From Micromonospora okii (GTDB taxonomy: Bacteria > Actinomycetota > Actinomycetes > Mycobacteriales > Micromonosporaceae), in NCBI RefSeq assembly GCF_020884795.1, contig NZ_BBZF01000024.1:1-62941 (forward strand): 62,941 nucleotides of DNA. Direction: 5' to 3'. Numbering within the stretch: the first letter of the stretch is position 1; each line of letters starts with the position of its first letter. Shown here piece by piece: positions 50,686 through 59,263 of this stretch. The position numbers were made by a program, and so were the translations under genes. The notes below the pieces were generated by a model. The model did not search any database and had not been told where the DNA came from. It was given only the letters and a program-made list of their open reading frames with translations.

Positions 50686-50745
50686 TCAGCCGGCCCTGCG
50701 CGCGGATTTCAGCCGGCCTGCCGGCCCCCGGCGGGCTCAGCGGGC
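50686..50745. repeat. 23-bp-period repeat at the 3' end of the RsbW-like gene
   Basis: TCAGC(C/G)GG cores begin at 50686, 50709 and 50737 (intervals 23 and 28), each in a GCGCG or GGCGGG context. The copy at 50737 is the stop codon of the ATPase gene on the minus strand. The pattern resembles the clearer array at 35630-35760. Confidence 0.55.
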
Positions 50746-51183
50746 GCTGTGGTGGCCCTGGCGGGGGAACGAGGCCCAGATGTGTTTCGACTCCTGGGTC
50801 GCGTACCAGCCGACGTCGAGGGAGAAGGCCCGGGCGAGTTGGAGGCCGCGGCCACCCGAGCCCAACTGGCGGGTGTCCGCCGGCTCGGGCACGGTGGCGA
50901 GGTCGTGGTCGGCGACGTCGAGGATGAACACGTCGTCGTCGCGGAGCAGCCGGACGGTGGTCGGCGGCAGCCCGTGCAGGAGGGCGTTGGTGGCCAGCTC
51001 GGTGGCGACGAGCACGATCCGCTCGGGTATGTCGTCGAGTTCCTCGCCCTCGGCGAGGGCGTGCCCGGTCAGCGCCTCGTGCAGGGACGCGCGGAGCCCG
51101 CGCAGCTCCGCCGCGTTGGTGAGGGGCCAGGACTTCAGTTCGACGGCCCGGGGCGGTGGCGGCGAGGTTCGCAGCGATCCCAT
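50737..51183 (-). CDS. RsbW-like anti-sigma factor/ATP-binding protein
   Basis: This 148-residue GHKL ATPase domain has the N-box ATELATNALLHG (~61-72), G1-like DVADHDLATVP and G2 box GSGGRGLQLA (~107-116), as in RsbW/SpoIIAB-type serine kinases and anti-sigma factors. In actinobacteria such proteins often control SigB-like factors, but no sigma gene or antagonist is adjacent. Its closeness to two stress-type genes with GGTT-N15-GGG promoters is suggestive only. Confidence 0.85.
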   Translation of the reverse strand: MGSLRTSPPPPRAVELKSWPLTNAAELRGLRASLHEALTGHALAEGEELDDIPERIVLVATELATNALLHGLPPTTVRLLRDDDVFILDVADHDLATVPEPADTRQLGSGGRGLQLARAFSLDVGWYATQESKHIWASFPRQGHHSAR

Positions 51184-51244
51184 GATCTCGCTTTACCCTG
51201 GGTAGTCGCCGCTCACACGGCCTCCGGCGCGTCGGATCGCCCGG

Positions 51245-51287
51245 CGGCGACCCGGCCCGCCACCCGTGCGGTGGGGACGGGTCGCCG
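51245..51287 (-). terminator. Terminator hairpin of the SDR gene
   Basis: CGGCGACCCG (51245-51254) pairs with CGGGTCGCCG (51278-51287), with a further CCACC/GGTGG stem inside, ~50 bases past the SDR stop. Confidence 0.6.
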
Positions 51288-51335
51288 CGCCGACCGACCT
51301 GCCGTGGCACCGCCGGCTGCCGTGACGCCGCCGGC

Positions 51336-52235
51336 TCAGGCCAGCGGCTTGCCGCCGGTCACCCCGAGCACCTCGCCGGTGATGTAGCTGGACTCCTGCG
51401 AGGCGAAGAAGACGTACGCCGGGGCCAGCTCCGCCGGCTGACCGGCGCGGCCCAGCGGCACGTCCCTGCCGAAGGACTCGACCTTGTCCTCGGGCATGGT
51501 GGCCGGGATCAGCGGGGTCCAGATGGGGCCGGGCGCCACGCAGTTGACCCGGATGCCCCGGTCGGCGAGGTTCTGCGCCAGCCCCTTGGTGAAGTTGACG
51601 ATGCCGGCCTTGGTGGTGGCGTAGTCCAGCAGGTCGGGGGAGGGCTGGTACGCCTGGATCGACGCCGTGTTGATGATCGTCGAGCCCGGCTCCAGATGCG
51701 GCACGGCCGCCTTGCAGAGCCAGAACATCGCGTACAGGTTGGTCTTCAGCACCCGGTCGAACTGCTCGGTGGTGATGTCGGTGATCCCGCCGGCCTGCGA
51801 CATCTGGTGGGCGGCGTTGTTCACCAGGATGTCCAGCCCGCCCAGCTCGTCGACGGCCCGCCGGACGACCTCCTGGCAGTGCGCCTCCTCGCACAGGTCG
51901 CCGGCCACGGTCACCACGGTCCGGCCCGCCTCGCGCACCAGCCGCGCGGTCTCCTCGGCGTCGTCCTTCTCCTCCGGCAGGTAGGTGATCAGGACGTCGG
52001 CGCCCTCCCGGGCGAACGCGACCGCGACGGCCCGGCCGATGCCGGAGTCGCCGCCGGTGATCACGGCCCGCCTGCCGGTGAGCCGGCCGTTGCCCCGGTA
52101 GCTCTCCTCGCCGTGGTCGGGGGCGTCCGGCATCTTCGCGGTCCTGCCGGGGGCGGACTGCTGGCCGCCGCTCTGCTCCTCGGGGGTGCGGAACTGCTCC
52201 TGGGGGTCCTGCCTGTCGTACTGGTCGTTGGTCAC
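51336..52235 (-). CDS. Short-chain dehydrogenase/reductase, general-stress type
   Basis: This 299-residue Rossmann enzyme has a ~50-residue Gln/Pro-rich N-terminal extension, cofactor loop GGDSGIGR (61-68), NNAA (139-142) and the catalytic S192, Y205, K209 set. The extended N-terminus and the ITGEVLGVTGG end match the YdaD/YhdF-like stress dehydrogenases. GTG 52235 follows AAAGGGA. A GGTTG-N15-GGGAAG element sits 40 bases upstream. The natural substrate is unknown. Confidence 0.88.
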   Translation of the reverse strand: MTNDQYDRQDPQEQFRTPEEQSGGQQSAPGRTAKMPDAPDHGEESYRGNGRLTGRRAVITGGDSGIGRAVAVAFAREGADVLITYLPEEKDDAEETARLVREAGRTVVTVAGDLCEEAHCQEVVRRAVDELGGLDILVNNAAHQMSQAGGITDITTEQFDRVLKTNLYAMFWLCKAAVPHLEPGSTIINTASIQAYQPSPDLLDYATTKAGIVNFTKGLAQNLADRGIRVNCVAPGPIWTPLIPATMPEDKVESFGRDVPLGRAGQPAELAPAYVFFASQESSYITGEVLGVTGGKPLA

Positions 52236-52275
52236 GGTCGCATCCCTTTCCGCGGGCTGGTGAGGTGGAAATCAA

Positions 52276-52301
52276 CTTCCCCGGGTTCGACACGCCCAAC
52301 C
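52276..52301 (-). promoter_or_regulatory. Candidate stress-sigma promoter of the SDR gene
   Basis: On the minus strand GGTTG (52301-52297), 15 bases, GGGAAG (52281-52276), 40 bases before the start codon. It has the same spacing as the elements before the CsbD and antitoxin-like genes. Confidence 0.45.
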
Positions 52302-52429
52302 GGACCACATCGTGACAATTGCCTGCGCCCACCGGCTCCGGTGCGCGATTTCCCGGGAAGGCGGCCGGTCGCCGCTGTCCGGGGGCCGCTACGGTGTTCG
52401 TGTTCTCGACCGCTGACGGGAAGAAGACC

Positions 52430-53956
52430 ATGACCGCCAGTACGAATGCGCCGAAGGTCAGTGTGGTGGTTCCGGCGTACAACTCCGGCCCGCACATCGA
52501 GCGGCTGATCGCCTCCCTCCTGCGCCAGTCGCTGCCGCCCGGGGAGTTCGAGGCGGTCTTCGTCGACGACGGCTCCACCGACTCCACGGGAACCCGCCTG
52601 GACGAGCTGGCCGCCGCCCACGAGCACATCCGCGTGGTGCACATCCCGAACTCCGGCTGGCCGTCCCGACCGCGCAACGTCGGCGTCGCCAACGCCCGCG
52701 GCGAGTACGTCTTCTTCTCCGACGACGACGACTGGTTCGCCGACGAGGCCCTGGAACGCCTCTACGCCTACGCGAAGGAAAACGACGCGGACATCGTGGT
52801 CGGCAAGATGGCCGGGCACAACCGTTCGGTGCCGCGCGAACTGTTCCGCAAGGACCGCCCCGACGCGACGTTGCAGAACTCTCCGCTGATCGACAGCCTG
52901 ACGTCGCACAAGCTGTTCCGCCGCTCGTTCCTGAACGAGCACGAGATCCGTTTCGTGGAGGAACGACGCCGGCTGGAGGACCACCTCTTCGTGGTCCGGG
53001 CGTTCTTCCTGTCGAAGCGCACCTCCGTGCTGTCCAACTACGTCTGCTACCACCACATCCGCCGCGAGGACGCCGGCAACGTGACGGCCCAGGCGATGGA
53101 CCCGGCCGGGTACTACGCCAACCTGCGGGACGTGCTGGACGTCGTCGACGCGCACACCGAGCCGGGGCCGCTGCGCGACAAGCTGCACCGGCGCTGGCTG
53201 CGCAACGAGATGGTCAGCCGGCTGCGCGGCAAGCGGCTGCTCAAGGAGCCGGCCGACTGGGTGGCGCAGGTGGCGCGCGAGTGCGGCGGGATCGTCCGCG
53301 AGCGCTTCGCGCCGGGCGTCGCCGCCGGGCTCCCGCCGTTGCAGCGGGCGATCACCGCCCTCACGGCCGAGGACCGGGTCGACGGGCTGCGCGAGCTGGC
53401 CGAGTGGGAGGCGAAGGTCCGCGTCCGCGCCAAGGTCGACGAGCACCGGGTCGAGGGGATGGTCCTCACCGTCACCGCCAGCGCGCACCTGGCGTCCGGC
53501 GACGAGCCCGTCGGCCTCACCGTCTCCGACGGGCGCTACCAGATCGTCCTGCCCGTCGACGTCGACCCGGACGTGCTCGACGTCACCAAGCGCCGGGCCA
53601 TGGCGCGGCTCGACATCGTCGCCCGGCGCAAGGAGGGCGGCGAGGAGTTCTTCCTGCCGGTCGAGTGCCGCGTCGAGGACGTGCCGGTCCCGGGCGCCGA
53701 GCCGGGCGTCGTGCACCTCGTGCACCACGCCACCGCCCGGCTGGACTTCGCCACCATCAACTCCGGCCGGACCGAGGGCACCTGGCTGCTCAAGGCCCGG
53801 CTCACCGAGAACGGCTGGACCGAGGACGGCCGGCTGCCGCTGACGTTCCGGTGCGCCGCCGACGGGGCCGCCCCCGTCCAGGTCGTCGCCAGCAAGCCGG
53901 CCCCCGGCCTGCGCTCCCGGCTGCGCCGCGTCGCCAAGCGCCTGCTGGGCCGCTGA
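52430..53956 (+). CDS. Family 2 glycosyltransferase, TarS/TarP-like
   Basis: In this 508-residue protein an N-terminal GT2 domain (VSVVVPAYNS, VDDGSTD, then YVFFSDDDDW with the DxD) resembles the wall-teichoic-acid GlcNAc transferases TarS/TarP, including their RPRNVGVANARGEYVF stretch. A linker follows, then a C-terminal beta-rich region (~330-490), as in TarS stem and trimerisation domains. ATG 52430 has GGGAAGAAG. It could decorate the polymer made by the 13-5834 operon, 46 kb away; that link is inference. Confidence 0.82.
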   Translation: MTASTNAPKVSVVVPAYNSGPHIERLIASLLRQSLPPGEFEAVFVDDGSTDSTGTRLDELAAAHEHIRVVHIPNSGWPSRPRNVGVANARGEYVFFSDDDDWFADEALERLYAYAKENDADIVVGKMAGHNRSVPRELFRKDRPDATLQNSPLIDSLTSHKLFRRSFLNEHEIRFVEERRRLEDHLFVVRAFFLSKRTSVLSNYVCYHHIRREDAGNVTAQAMDPAGYYANLRDVLDVVDAHTEPGPLRDKLHRRWLRNEMVSRLRGKRLLKEPADWVAQVARECGGIVRERFAPGVAAGLPPLQRAITALTAEDRVDGLRELAEWEAKVRVRAKVDEHRVEGMVLTVTASAHLASGDEPVGLTVSDGRYQIVLPVDVDPDVLDVTKRRAMARLDIVARRKEGGEEFFLPVECRVEDVPVPGAEPGVVHLVHHATARLDFATINSGRTEGTWLLKARLTENGWTEDGRLPLTFRCAADGAAPVQVVASKPAPGLRSRLRRVAKRLLGR

Positions 53957-54125
53957 CCGCGGTCTCCTGGAAGCCGTACAGCGGGGACGACGACAGCACG
54001 GTCACCGTGGGCACCAGGTCCGGGTGACAGCGACGCGGCGGCTGCTCGTTCTCGGCACCCCGGCGTACCGCCGCCCCGCGCCGGTCGGCGACGGCGCGGG
54101 GTTCGGCTGCGGTACGGTCCGGCAG

Positions 54126-54461
54126 GTGACCGTCCTCCGTTCCCTGCTGCTGTTCGCCCTCGCCGCGCTCGCGGAGATCGGCGGCGCCTGGCTGGTCTGG
54201 CAGGGCTGGCGGGAGCATCGCGGCCTGTGGTGGATCGCCGCCGGCCTGATCGCCCTCGGCGCGTACGGCTTCGTCGCCACCTTCCAGCCCGACCCGAACT
54301 TCGGCCGCGTCCTGGCCGCCTACGGCGGGATCTTCGTCGCCGGCTCGCTGGCCTGGGGCGTCGTGGTCGACGGCTTCCGCCCCGACCGGTGGGACCTCGC
54401 CGGCGCGGCGATCTGCCTGCTCGGCGTGGCCGTCATCATGTACGCCCCGCGCGCCACCTGA
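54126..54461 (+). CDS. YnfA/UPF0060 small membrane protein
   Basis: This 111-residue protein has four membrane helices and the family motifs AALAEIGGAWLVWQGWREHR (~12-31), YGFVATFQPDPNFGRVLAAY and VDGFRPDRWDLAGAAICLLG. It is related to small multidrug resistance transporters, but its substrate is uncertain. GTG 54126 has a weak ribosome site and may be leaderless. The 169 bp before it hold nothing I can name. Confidence 0.88.
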   Translation: MTVLRSLLLFALAALAEIGGAWLVWQGWREHRGLWWIAAGLIALGAYGFVATFQPDPNFGRVLAAYGGIFVAGSLAWGVVVDGFRPDRWDLAGAAICLLGVAVIMYAPRAT

Positions 54462-54508
54462 CCTGCGCGAATTTCCGCCCCGCCGGCCGGGTCGGCTAGC
54501 GTGCGGGG

Positions 54509-55204
54509 ATGGCGGTGCGATCGTCGCGTGGTGGCGCGGCCGGGTGGCGGGCGCCGGTGCGGCCCAAGCCCCCGGCGTCGCTGGAGCTGGCGACCGCCTC
54601 CGACGCCGCCGTCGAGGACGAGGCCACCTTCCGGCGGCTCGGGTTCTTCGACCTCGACCTGTCGGGGCGGTCGGCGGACGGGGCCGAGTTCACGCAGTGC
54701 CGGTTCCGGGGCGCGGACCTCAGCGGCGCCCGGCTGGAGGGCGCGACGTTCGCCGACTGCCTCTTCGAGAGCACGAACTTGGCGAACCTGCGGGCGCAGC
54801 GCTCGTCGATGCTGCGGGTGCGGCTGGCGACGGCGCGCATGACGGGCGTGCAGTGGGTCGACGGCTCGGTGCGGGACGTGACGATCTCGGACTGCCGGCT
54901 GGACCTGTCGTCGTGGCGGTTCACGGACTTCGTCAGCGTCGCGTTCGAGGGGTGCAACCTGGCCGGGGCGGACTTCCAGAACGCGGACCTGCGCGGGGCC
55001 CGGTTCACCGGCTGCGACCTGAGCGGGGCGCAGTTCTCCCAGGCGACGCTGACCGGCACCCGGTTCGCCGACTGCGTGTTGGCGGGCATCGGCGGGGTGA
55101 CGAGCATGGCCGGGGCCGTCGTGGCCCACCAGGATCTCGCCGCCCTGTCGTACACCCTGGCGGGGGCGCTGGGCATCCGCATCGAGGACGCCGGAGACGG
55201 GTGA
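54509..55204 (+). CDS. Pentapeptide-repeat protein
   Basis: This 231-residue right-handed beta-helix protein has A(D/N)LxX-type repeats: GADLSGARLEGATFADCLFE (~76-95), NLANLRAQR, then NLAGADFQNADLRGARFTGC and DLSGAQFSQATLTGTRFADC. Members include DNA mimics that protect gyrase as well as proteins of unknown role; nothing here decides. ATG 54509 lies six bases after TAGCGT (54497-54502) with no ribosome site, so the transcript is probably leaderless. Confidence 0.88.
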   Translation: MAVRSSRGGAAGWRAPVRPKPPASLELATASDAAVEDEATFRRLGFFDLDLSGRSADGAEFTQCRFRGADLSGARLEGATFADCLFESTNLANLRAQRSSMLRVRLATARMTGVQWVDGSVRDVTISDCRLDLSSWRFTDFVSVAFEGCNLAGADFQNADLRGARFTGCDLSGAQFSQATLTGTRFADCVLAGIGGVTSMAGAVVAHQDLAALSYTLAGALGIRIEDAGDG

Positions 55205-55245
55205 CCGCCGCCCCCGGGGCCGGGTCGGCACCGGGGACGGCGGTC
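55203..55245. terminator. Bidirectional terminator hairpin
   Basis: GACCGCCGCCCCCGG (55203-55217) pairs with CCGGGGACGGCGGTC (55231-55245) with a single mismatch, between the convergent pentapeptide gene and the large secreted-protein gene. Confidence 0.75.
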
Positions 55246-55252
55246 GGATGGC

Positions 55253-58200
55253 TCAGCTCACCGTGACGGGGATGACCCTCGGCGTCTGCTGCACCTGCCC
55301 GTAGTTGTCGACCGCCCGGATCGTCAACGTGTAGGCCCCCGCCGGAACCACCGGCGTGGTGTAGGCGAAGTTCGACCCGGGCGAGCCCGGGCTGGTGAGG
55401 AACGTCGTGAGCCAGGGGGCGTTGCCCGGGGTGCTGGGCGCGAACACGCCGGAGGCGTTCATTCCCTGGCCGGCGCTGTTGACGATCTGGACCTCCACCT
55501 TGAGCATCCCGACGTCGTCCACGGCCCGCCCGCTGATCACGATCCGCGAGTCGGCGAGGACGTCGCCGTCCTGCGGGATCATCAGGCTCGGCTCCAGGCG
55601 CGGATCGAGGTCACCCGGGTACACCAGGTACTTGGCGGTGGCCCCGGAGGTCGAGCCGTCCGACTGGCCCGCCGTGTCCACGGCCCACGCCTCGACGCTG
55701 TACTCGCCCTTCGTCGGCAGGTCGGCCGAGAGGGTGAAGGTGGTGCTCGTCGCGCCCGGCGAGCCCAGCACCGCGCCCAGCGTGGCGAAGCCCGCCGCCA
55801 TGGTGCCGTTCGGCTGCACGTACCGGCCGGTGTCCAGGTCGCGCAGCGCCACCCGTACCCCCTGCACGCCCTTGTCGTCGGTGGCGGTGCCGGCCAGGTC
55901 GAGGTGCAACTGGTCGACGTTCTGGTCGACGCCGGTGAAGCTCAGCAGGCCGTTCGGGAAGGCGTCGCCGGGCACCTGGGCGGTGACGGTGAGCCGGCCC
56001 AGATTGGCCGTCGTCGTGGTCAGACCCAGGTTGTCGGTGGCCCGCACCCGGAAGTCGTACACGCCGGGGGTGAGGGGCACGCTGGTGAAGGACCAGTTGT
56101 ACGACGCGGCGTTGAGGTTCGTCGGCGAGACCCGGTGGTACGCCGTGACCGCGTCGACGCCCCACGTCCCGTCGGCGGCCAGCGACTCGCGGGTGCTGTT
56201 GTTGCGCAGGTACACCTCGACCGAGCGCAGCGTGCCGTCGTCGCTCGCCGTGCCGGAGAACGTGACCGCGCCGCCCGGCGCGACCGTGATCGGCGTGGCG
56301 GCGGCCGGCGGGGTCATCGCGGCGGGGGCGGTGACGGCCACCACGGGCGCGACGCCGTTGGCCGAGACGATCCAGTCGCGGGTGACGCCGCGCAGGTCGC
56401 TCTGGCCGCCGACGTCGATGGCGGTGGCGGTGAGCCGCCACTCGCCCTCGCTGGGCAGGGCCACCTCGAACTGCCAGGTGGTCGACACCGCGCCGATGAC
56501 GTCCGGCTCGCCCCGGAAGGTGTTGTAGACCGGGGCGAGCGTCCCGTCGTCCTGGAGGTAGCGGTTGTCCGGGGTGCGCAGCGAGTACGACATCCCGGCG
56601 ACGCCCTTGTCGTCGAAGGCGGTGCCGGTGGCGACGAAGGTGCGGGTGGCGAGCAGGCCGGCGGCCGGCGAGGTGATCATCGTGATCGGCGGCAGGTCGT
56701 CGAGGCTGAACGTCTCGATCTTCTTGATCGCCTTCGTGCTGTCGCTCCCGCCGTTGCCGGCGAAGGTCTTCGCCTGGAGCTGGTACTCGCCGACCGGGAA
56801 GGAGACCGACAGGGACCAGGAGGTCGAGGTGGCGTTCGGGGTGGCGAGCGTGGTGAGGATGGTGTTGGCCGAGCCCCACGTCACGAGGTCGTCCTGCAAC
56901 CACTTGCGGGAGCTGCGGTTCTGCACCTCGAGCTGCACCTTCTGCACGCCGGAGGGCGCGGTCGCCTGGCCCTGGATGGTGAAGGAGGTGTTGGCCGCCT
57001 CGACCCGCCCCTCGATGGGCGTGACGATCGTCGTGTCGACCGGGGAGGCCGCCGGGACGTCGTTGAGGTCGAAGAAGCCGACCCGGCCCACCGGCAGGCC
57101 GCCCTTGGTGTTGCCGTCGCCGCCGACGAAGAGGCCGCGCGGGGTGGCCAGCATGGCCTTCTCGCCCTCGTACGAGGTGGAGCCGGGGTTCCACTCCAGG
57201 GCCGTGCCCGTCGCCGGGTCGAGCGCGCCGATGTGGTCGCGGCGGACCACCTGGTCGCCGAGGCCGTACCCGCTCAGGCCCTGGCCCGAGCCGTAACCGA
57301 CGTTGTCCAGGCCGGGCCACGGGACGTTGGCCGTCGGCGACTCCTGCCAACTGAAGTGGCCGCCGACGTACACGGCCTTCTCGGTGACGGCGACGGAGTA
57401 GATGCTGTCGAAGTGGCGGGACACCCAGATCGGTTCGACCTGGTCGTTGCCGGCCACCGGGAACGCGATGGCGGTGTCGTTGATCGGCGGGCGGTCGCCG
57501 CCCGAGCCGCTGGTGACGACGAAGTACGAGTCGTCGGGCGCGATGTCACCGGCGAAGACCCGCTGGATGCCGCCGACGAAGGAGAGGTTGTCCTCCCACA
57601 GGCGGGTGCGCCAGGGCAGCAGGGCCTTGGTGGCGGTGTCGACGAGGCCGACGCCGTAGCGGTCCTGGCCGGCGATCTGCCGGCCGGTGTGCACGACCAT
57701 CAGCTTGCTGCCGTCGTGGGTCAGCTTGAGCTGCTGCACGGTGAGCATCCCGCCGACGCCGATGCCGCCGGACAGCGGCAGGTTGAAGCCGCTGTCCACC
57801 GCTCCCGTGGTCGGGTTGAGCGCGACCAGCGCGGGGCGGGTCACGCTGTTCACCTTCGTGAACTGGCCGCCCACGTACACGGCGGTGTTGCTCACGGCCA
57901 GCGCGGTCGCGCGCCCGTTGCCCTGGGCGGTGAAGGCCGCGACCGGGGCGCCGGTGGTCGGGTCGAGCCGCACGATCTTGCGCTTGGTGAGCCCGCCGAC
58001 GGTGTTGAACGACCCCGCCACGTAGAGCGACGAGCCGTCCGGCGACGCCTCCACGGCCTCCACGGCCCCGTCGAAGGTCGGCCGGAACGTGGTGTCGACC
58101 AGGCCCGTGTCGATGTTGTACGCGGCCAGCGACCGCTGCGCGAGCGTCGTCCCGCCGACGTTGGCGATCCCGGTGAAGGAGCCGGCGATGAAGACCCGGT

Positions 58201-58435
58201 TGCCGATCACCTCGATGTCGGTGATCTCGCCGTCGTTGATCCGCGGTACGTCGCTGCGGGGCGTGGTGGGAACGAGACCGGTGTGCCCCGGCGGCGCGGT
58301 CTGGGCCGCGACCGTGCGCAGGACCGGGCGGGTCGCGCTGGTGGCGCCTGCCGTCGTTCCCGCAGCCGCCGGTTGAGCTGTCATCAGCACTGACCCGGCA
58401 ATCAGACCCGCGATGGCGCGGCTCCGAACGTGCAT
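55253..58435 (-). CDS. Large secreted beta-propeller / Ig-like repeat protein
   Basis: This 1060-residue protein has a signal peptide (MHVRSRAIAGLIAGSVLMTA ... AAA, to ~27). A ~430-residue N-terminal propeller region has repeated VYVGGQFTKV/SLYVAGSFNTV/AVYVGGHFSW blades (delta-60-like). About five Ig-like modules follow to the end, with repeated SGTASDDGTLRSVEVYLRN / AGTATDDKGVQGVRVALRD patterns. There is no membrane anchor or catalytic motif that I recognise. ATG 58435 has GGGGG upstream; an upstream in-frame start would spoil the signal. It is probably an extracellular structural or adhesive protein. Confidence 0.85.
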   Translation of the reverse strand: MHVRSRAIAGLIAGSVLMTAQPAAAGTTAGATSATRPVLRTVAAQTAPPGHTGLVPTTPRSDVPRINDGEITDIEVIGNRVFIAGSFTGIANVGGTTLAQRSLAAYNIDTGLVDTTFRPTFDGAVEAVEASPDGSSLYVAGSFNTVGGLTKRKIVRLDPTTGAPVAAFTAQGNGRATALAVSNTAVYVGGQFTKVNSVTRPALVALNPTTGAVDSGFNLPLSGGIGVGGMLTVQQLKLTHDGSKLMVVHTGRQIAGQDRYGVGLVDTATKALLPWRTRLWEDNLSFVGGIQRVFAGDIAPDDSYFVVTSGSGGDRPPINDTAIAFPVAGNDQVEPIWVSRHFDSIYSVAVTEKAVYVGGHFSWQESPTANVPWPGLDNVGYGSGQGLSGYGLGDQVVRRDHIGALDPATGTALEWNPGSTSYEGEKAMLATPRGLFVGGDGNTKGGLPVGRVGFFDLNDVPAASPVDTTIVTPIEGRVEAANTSFTIQGQATAPSGVQKVQLEVQNRSSRKWLQDDLVTWGSANTILTTLATPNATSTSWSLSVSFPVGEYQLQAKTFAGNGGSDSTKAIKKIETFSLDDLPPITMITSPAAGLLATRTFVATGTAFDDKGVAGMSYSLRTPDNRYLQDDGTLAPVYNTFRGEPDVIGAVSTTWQFEVALPSEGEWRLTATAIDVGGQSDLRGVTRDWIVSANGVAPVVAVTAPAAMTPPAAATPITVAPGGAVTFSGTASDDGTLRSVEVYLRNNSTRESLAADGTWGVDAVTAYHRVSPTNLNAASYNWSFTSVPLTPGVYDFRVRATDNLGLTTTTANLGRLTVTAQVPGDAFPNGLLSFTGVDQNVDQLHLDLAGTATDDKGVQGVRVALRDLDTGRYVQPNGTMAAGFATLGAVLGSPGATSTTFTLSADLPTKGEYSVEAWAVDTAGQSDGSTSGATAKYLVYPGDLDPRLEPSLMIPQDGDVLADSRIVISGRAVDDVGMLKVEVQIVNSAGQGMNASGVFAPSTPGNAPWLTTFLTSPGSPGSNFAYTTPVVPAGAYTLTIRAVDNYGQVQQTPRVIPVTVS

Positions 58436-58675
58436 CAAGAGAACCCCCTGTAAACGCCCGGATCGCGGCACCGGGTCGAATCCCGGGCCGTCGATCTCCT
58501 GGCGTGCCGGAGTCACCGTAGGAGTTGACCATCCCTCGTGTACGGAGCCCCGTCGGAAACCCGACCGATCGACTTTCGCTCACGTCTGGTCGGCGGTTGC
58601 CGCCGTCCTCCGATCCAGCCCCGCACCGCCGATCGGGCGGCCCGTGGGCCGCCCGGTCGAGTCCTGACCCCTCGG

Positions 58676-59227
58676 TCAGCGTCGGTCGAGTTCCGCCTCC
58701 AGGCGGCGTAGGAGCGTCTTGCGGGCCTTGCCGTCGCGCTCGCGCCGCAGCGCCGCCCTGAGCTGGCGGTCGTCGAGGCCGCGGACGAGCTTGACGGCCT
58801 CGGCGACCGGCAGCTCCGACAGCCGCTGCGCCGACGTGGCGTCCCGCCGCGCGCGGCTGGCCGGCCCGGTGTTCGCCACGTACTGCCGGCCGGTCCTCGA
58901 CTCCCTGCGCTTCTTGGCGTCGGTGGCGCGCCGCTGCTCGGGCGAGAGCTCCTCCCAGGCCCGTCTGGGCAGGTAACGGTCCGTCTCGCCGTCGTGGCGC
59001 GCCCGGGTGTCACCCTCGCGGGTCTGCCAGTCCTCGTTGCCCCAGCGCCGCAGCGACTTCTGCCGCTCGTCCCTCGGGCCGACGTAGCCCCCGCCGCGCT
59101 TCTGGTACTCCCGGGTGAGGAGTTGCGACTTGCGCGCCGACCACTGCCCCTTCCTGCCGCCCTTCTCGGACGCCTGGATCTCTTCCTTGAGCCGCTGCCG
59201 GAGCTCGGGATTCGTGTACCGCGCCAT
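58676..59227 (-). CDS. DUF5872-like basic protein
   Basis: This 183-residue hydrophilic, arginine-rich protein begins with the conserved-looking block YTNPELRQRLKEEIQASEKG, then GRKGQWSARKSQLLTREYQK, GNEDWQTREG and RYLPRRAWEELSPEQRRATD. This matches my memory of the DUF5872 family, also found in some large DNA viruses; the function is unknown. The C-terminal third is helical and Arg/Leu-rich. The 240 bp between it and the secreted-protein gene contain no gene, only a tRNA-arm-like stretch that I rejected. Confidence 0.72.
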   Translation of the reverse strand: MARYTNPELRQRLKEEIQASEKGGRKGQWSARKSQLLTREYQKRGGGYVGPRDERQKSLRRWGNEDWQTREGDTRARHDGETDRYLPRRAWEELSPEQRRATDAKKRRESRTGRQYVANTGPASRARRDATSAQRLSELPVAEAVKLVRGLDDRQLRAALRRERDGKARKTLLRRLEAELDRR

Positions 59228-59263
59228 GCCCGACGCCTACCCGCCACGGACGGCGGTACGCCC

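Noticed and set aside
58471..58486. CCGGGTCGAATCCCGG, reminiscent of a tRNA T-arm
   Set aside because: The loop lacks the conserved TTC, and no acceptor, D or anticodon stems can be drawn around it.
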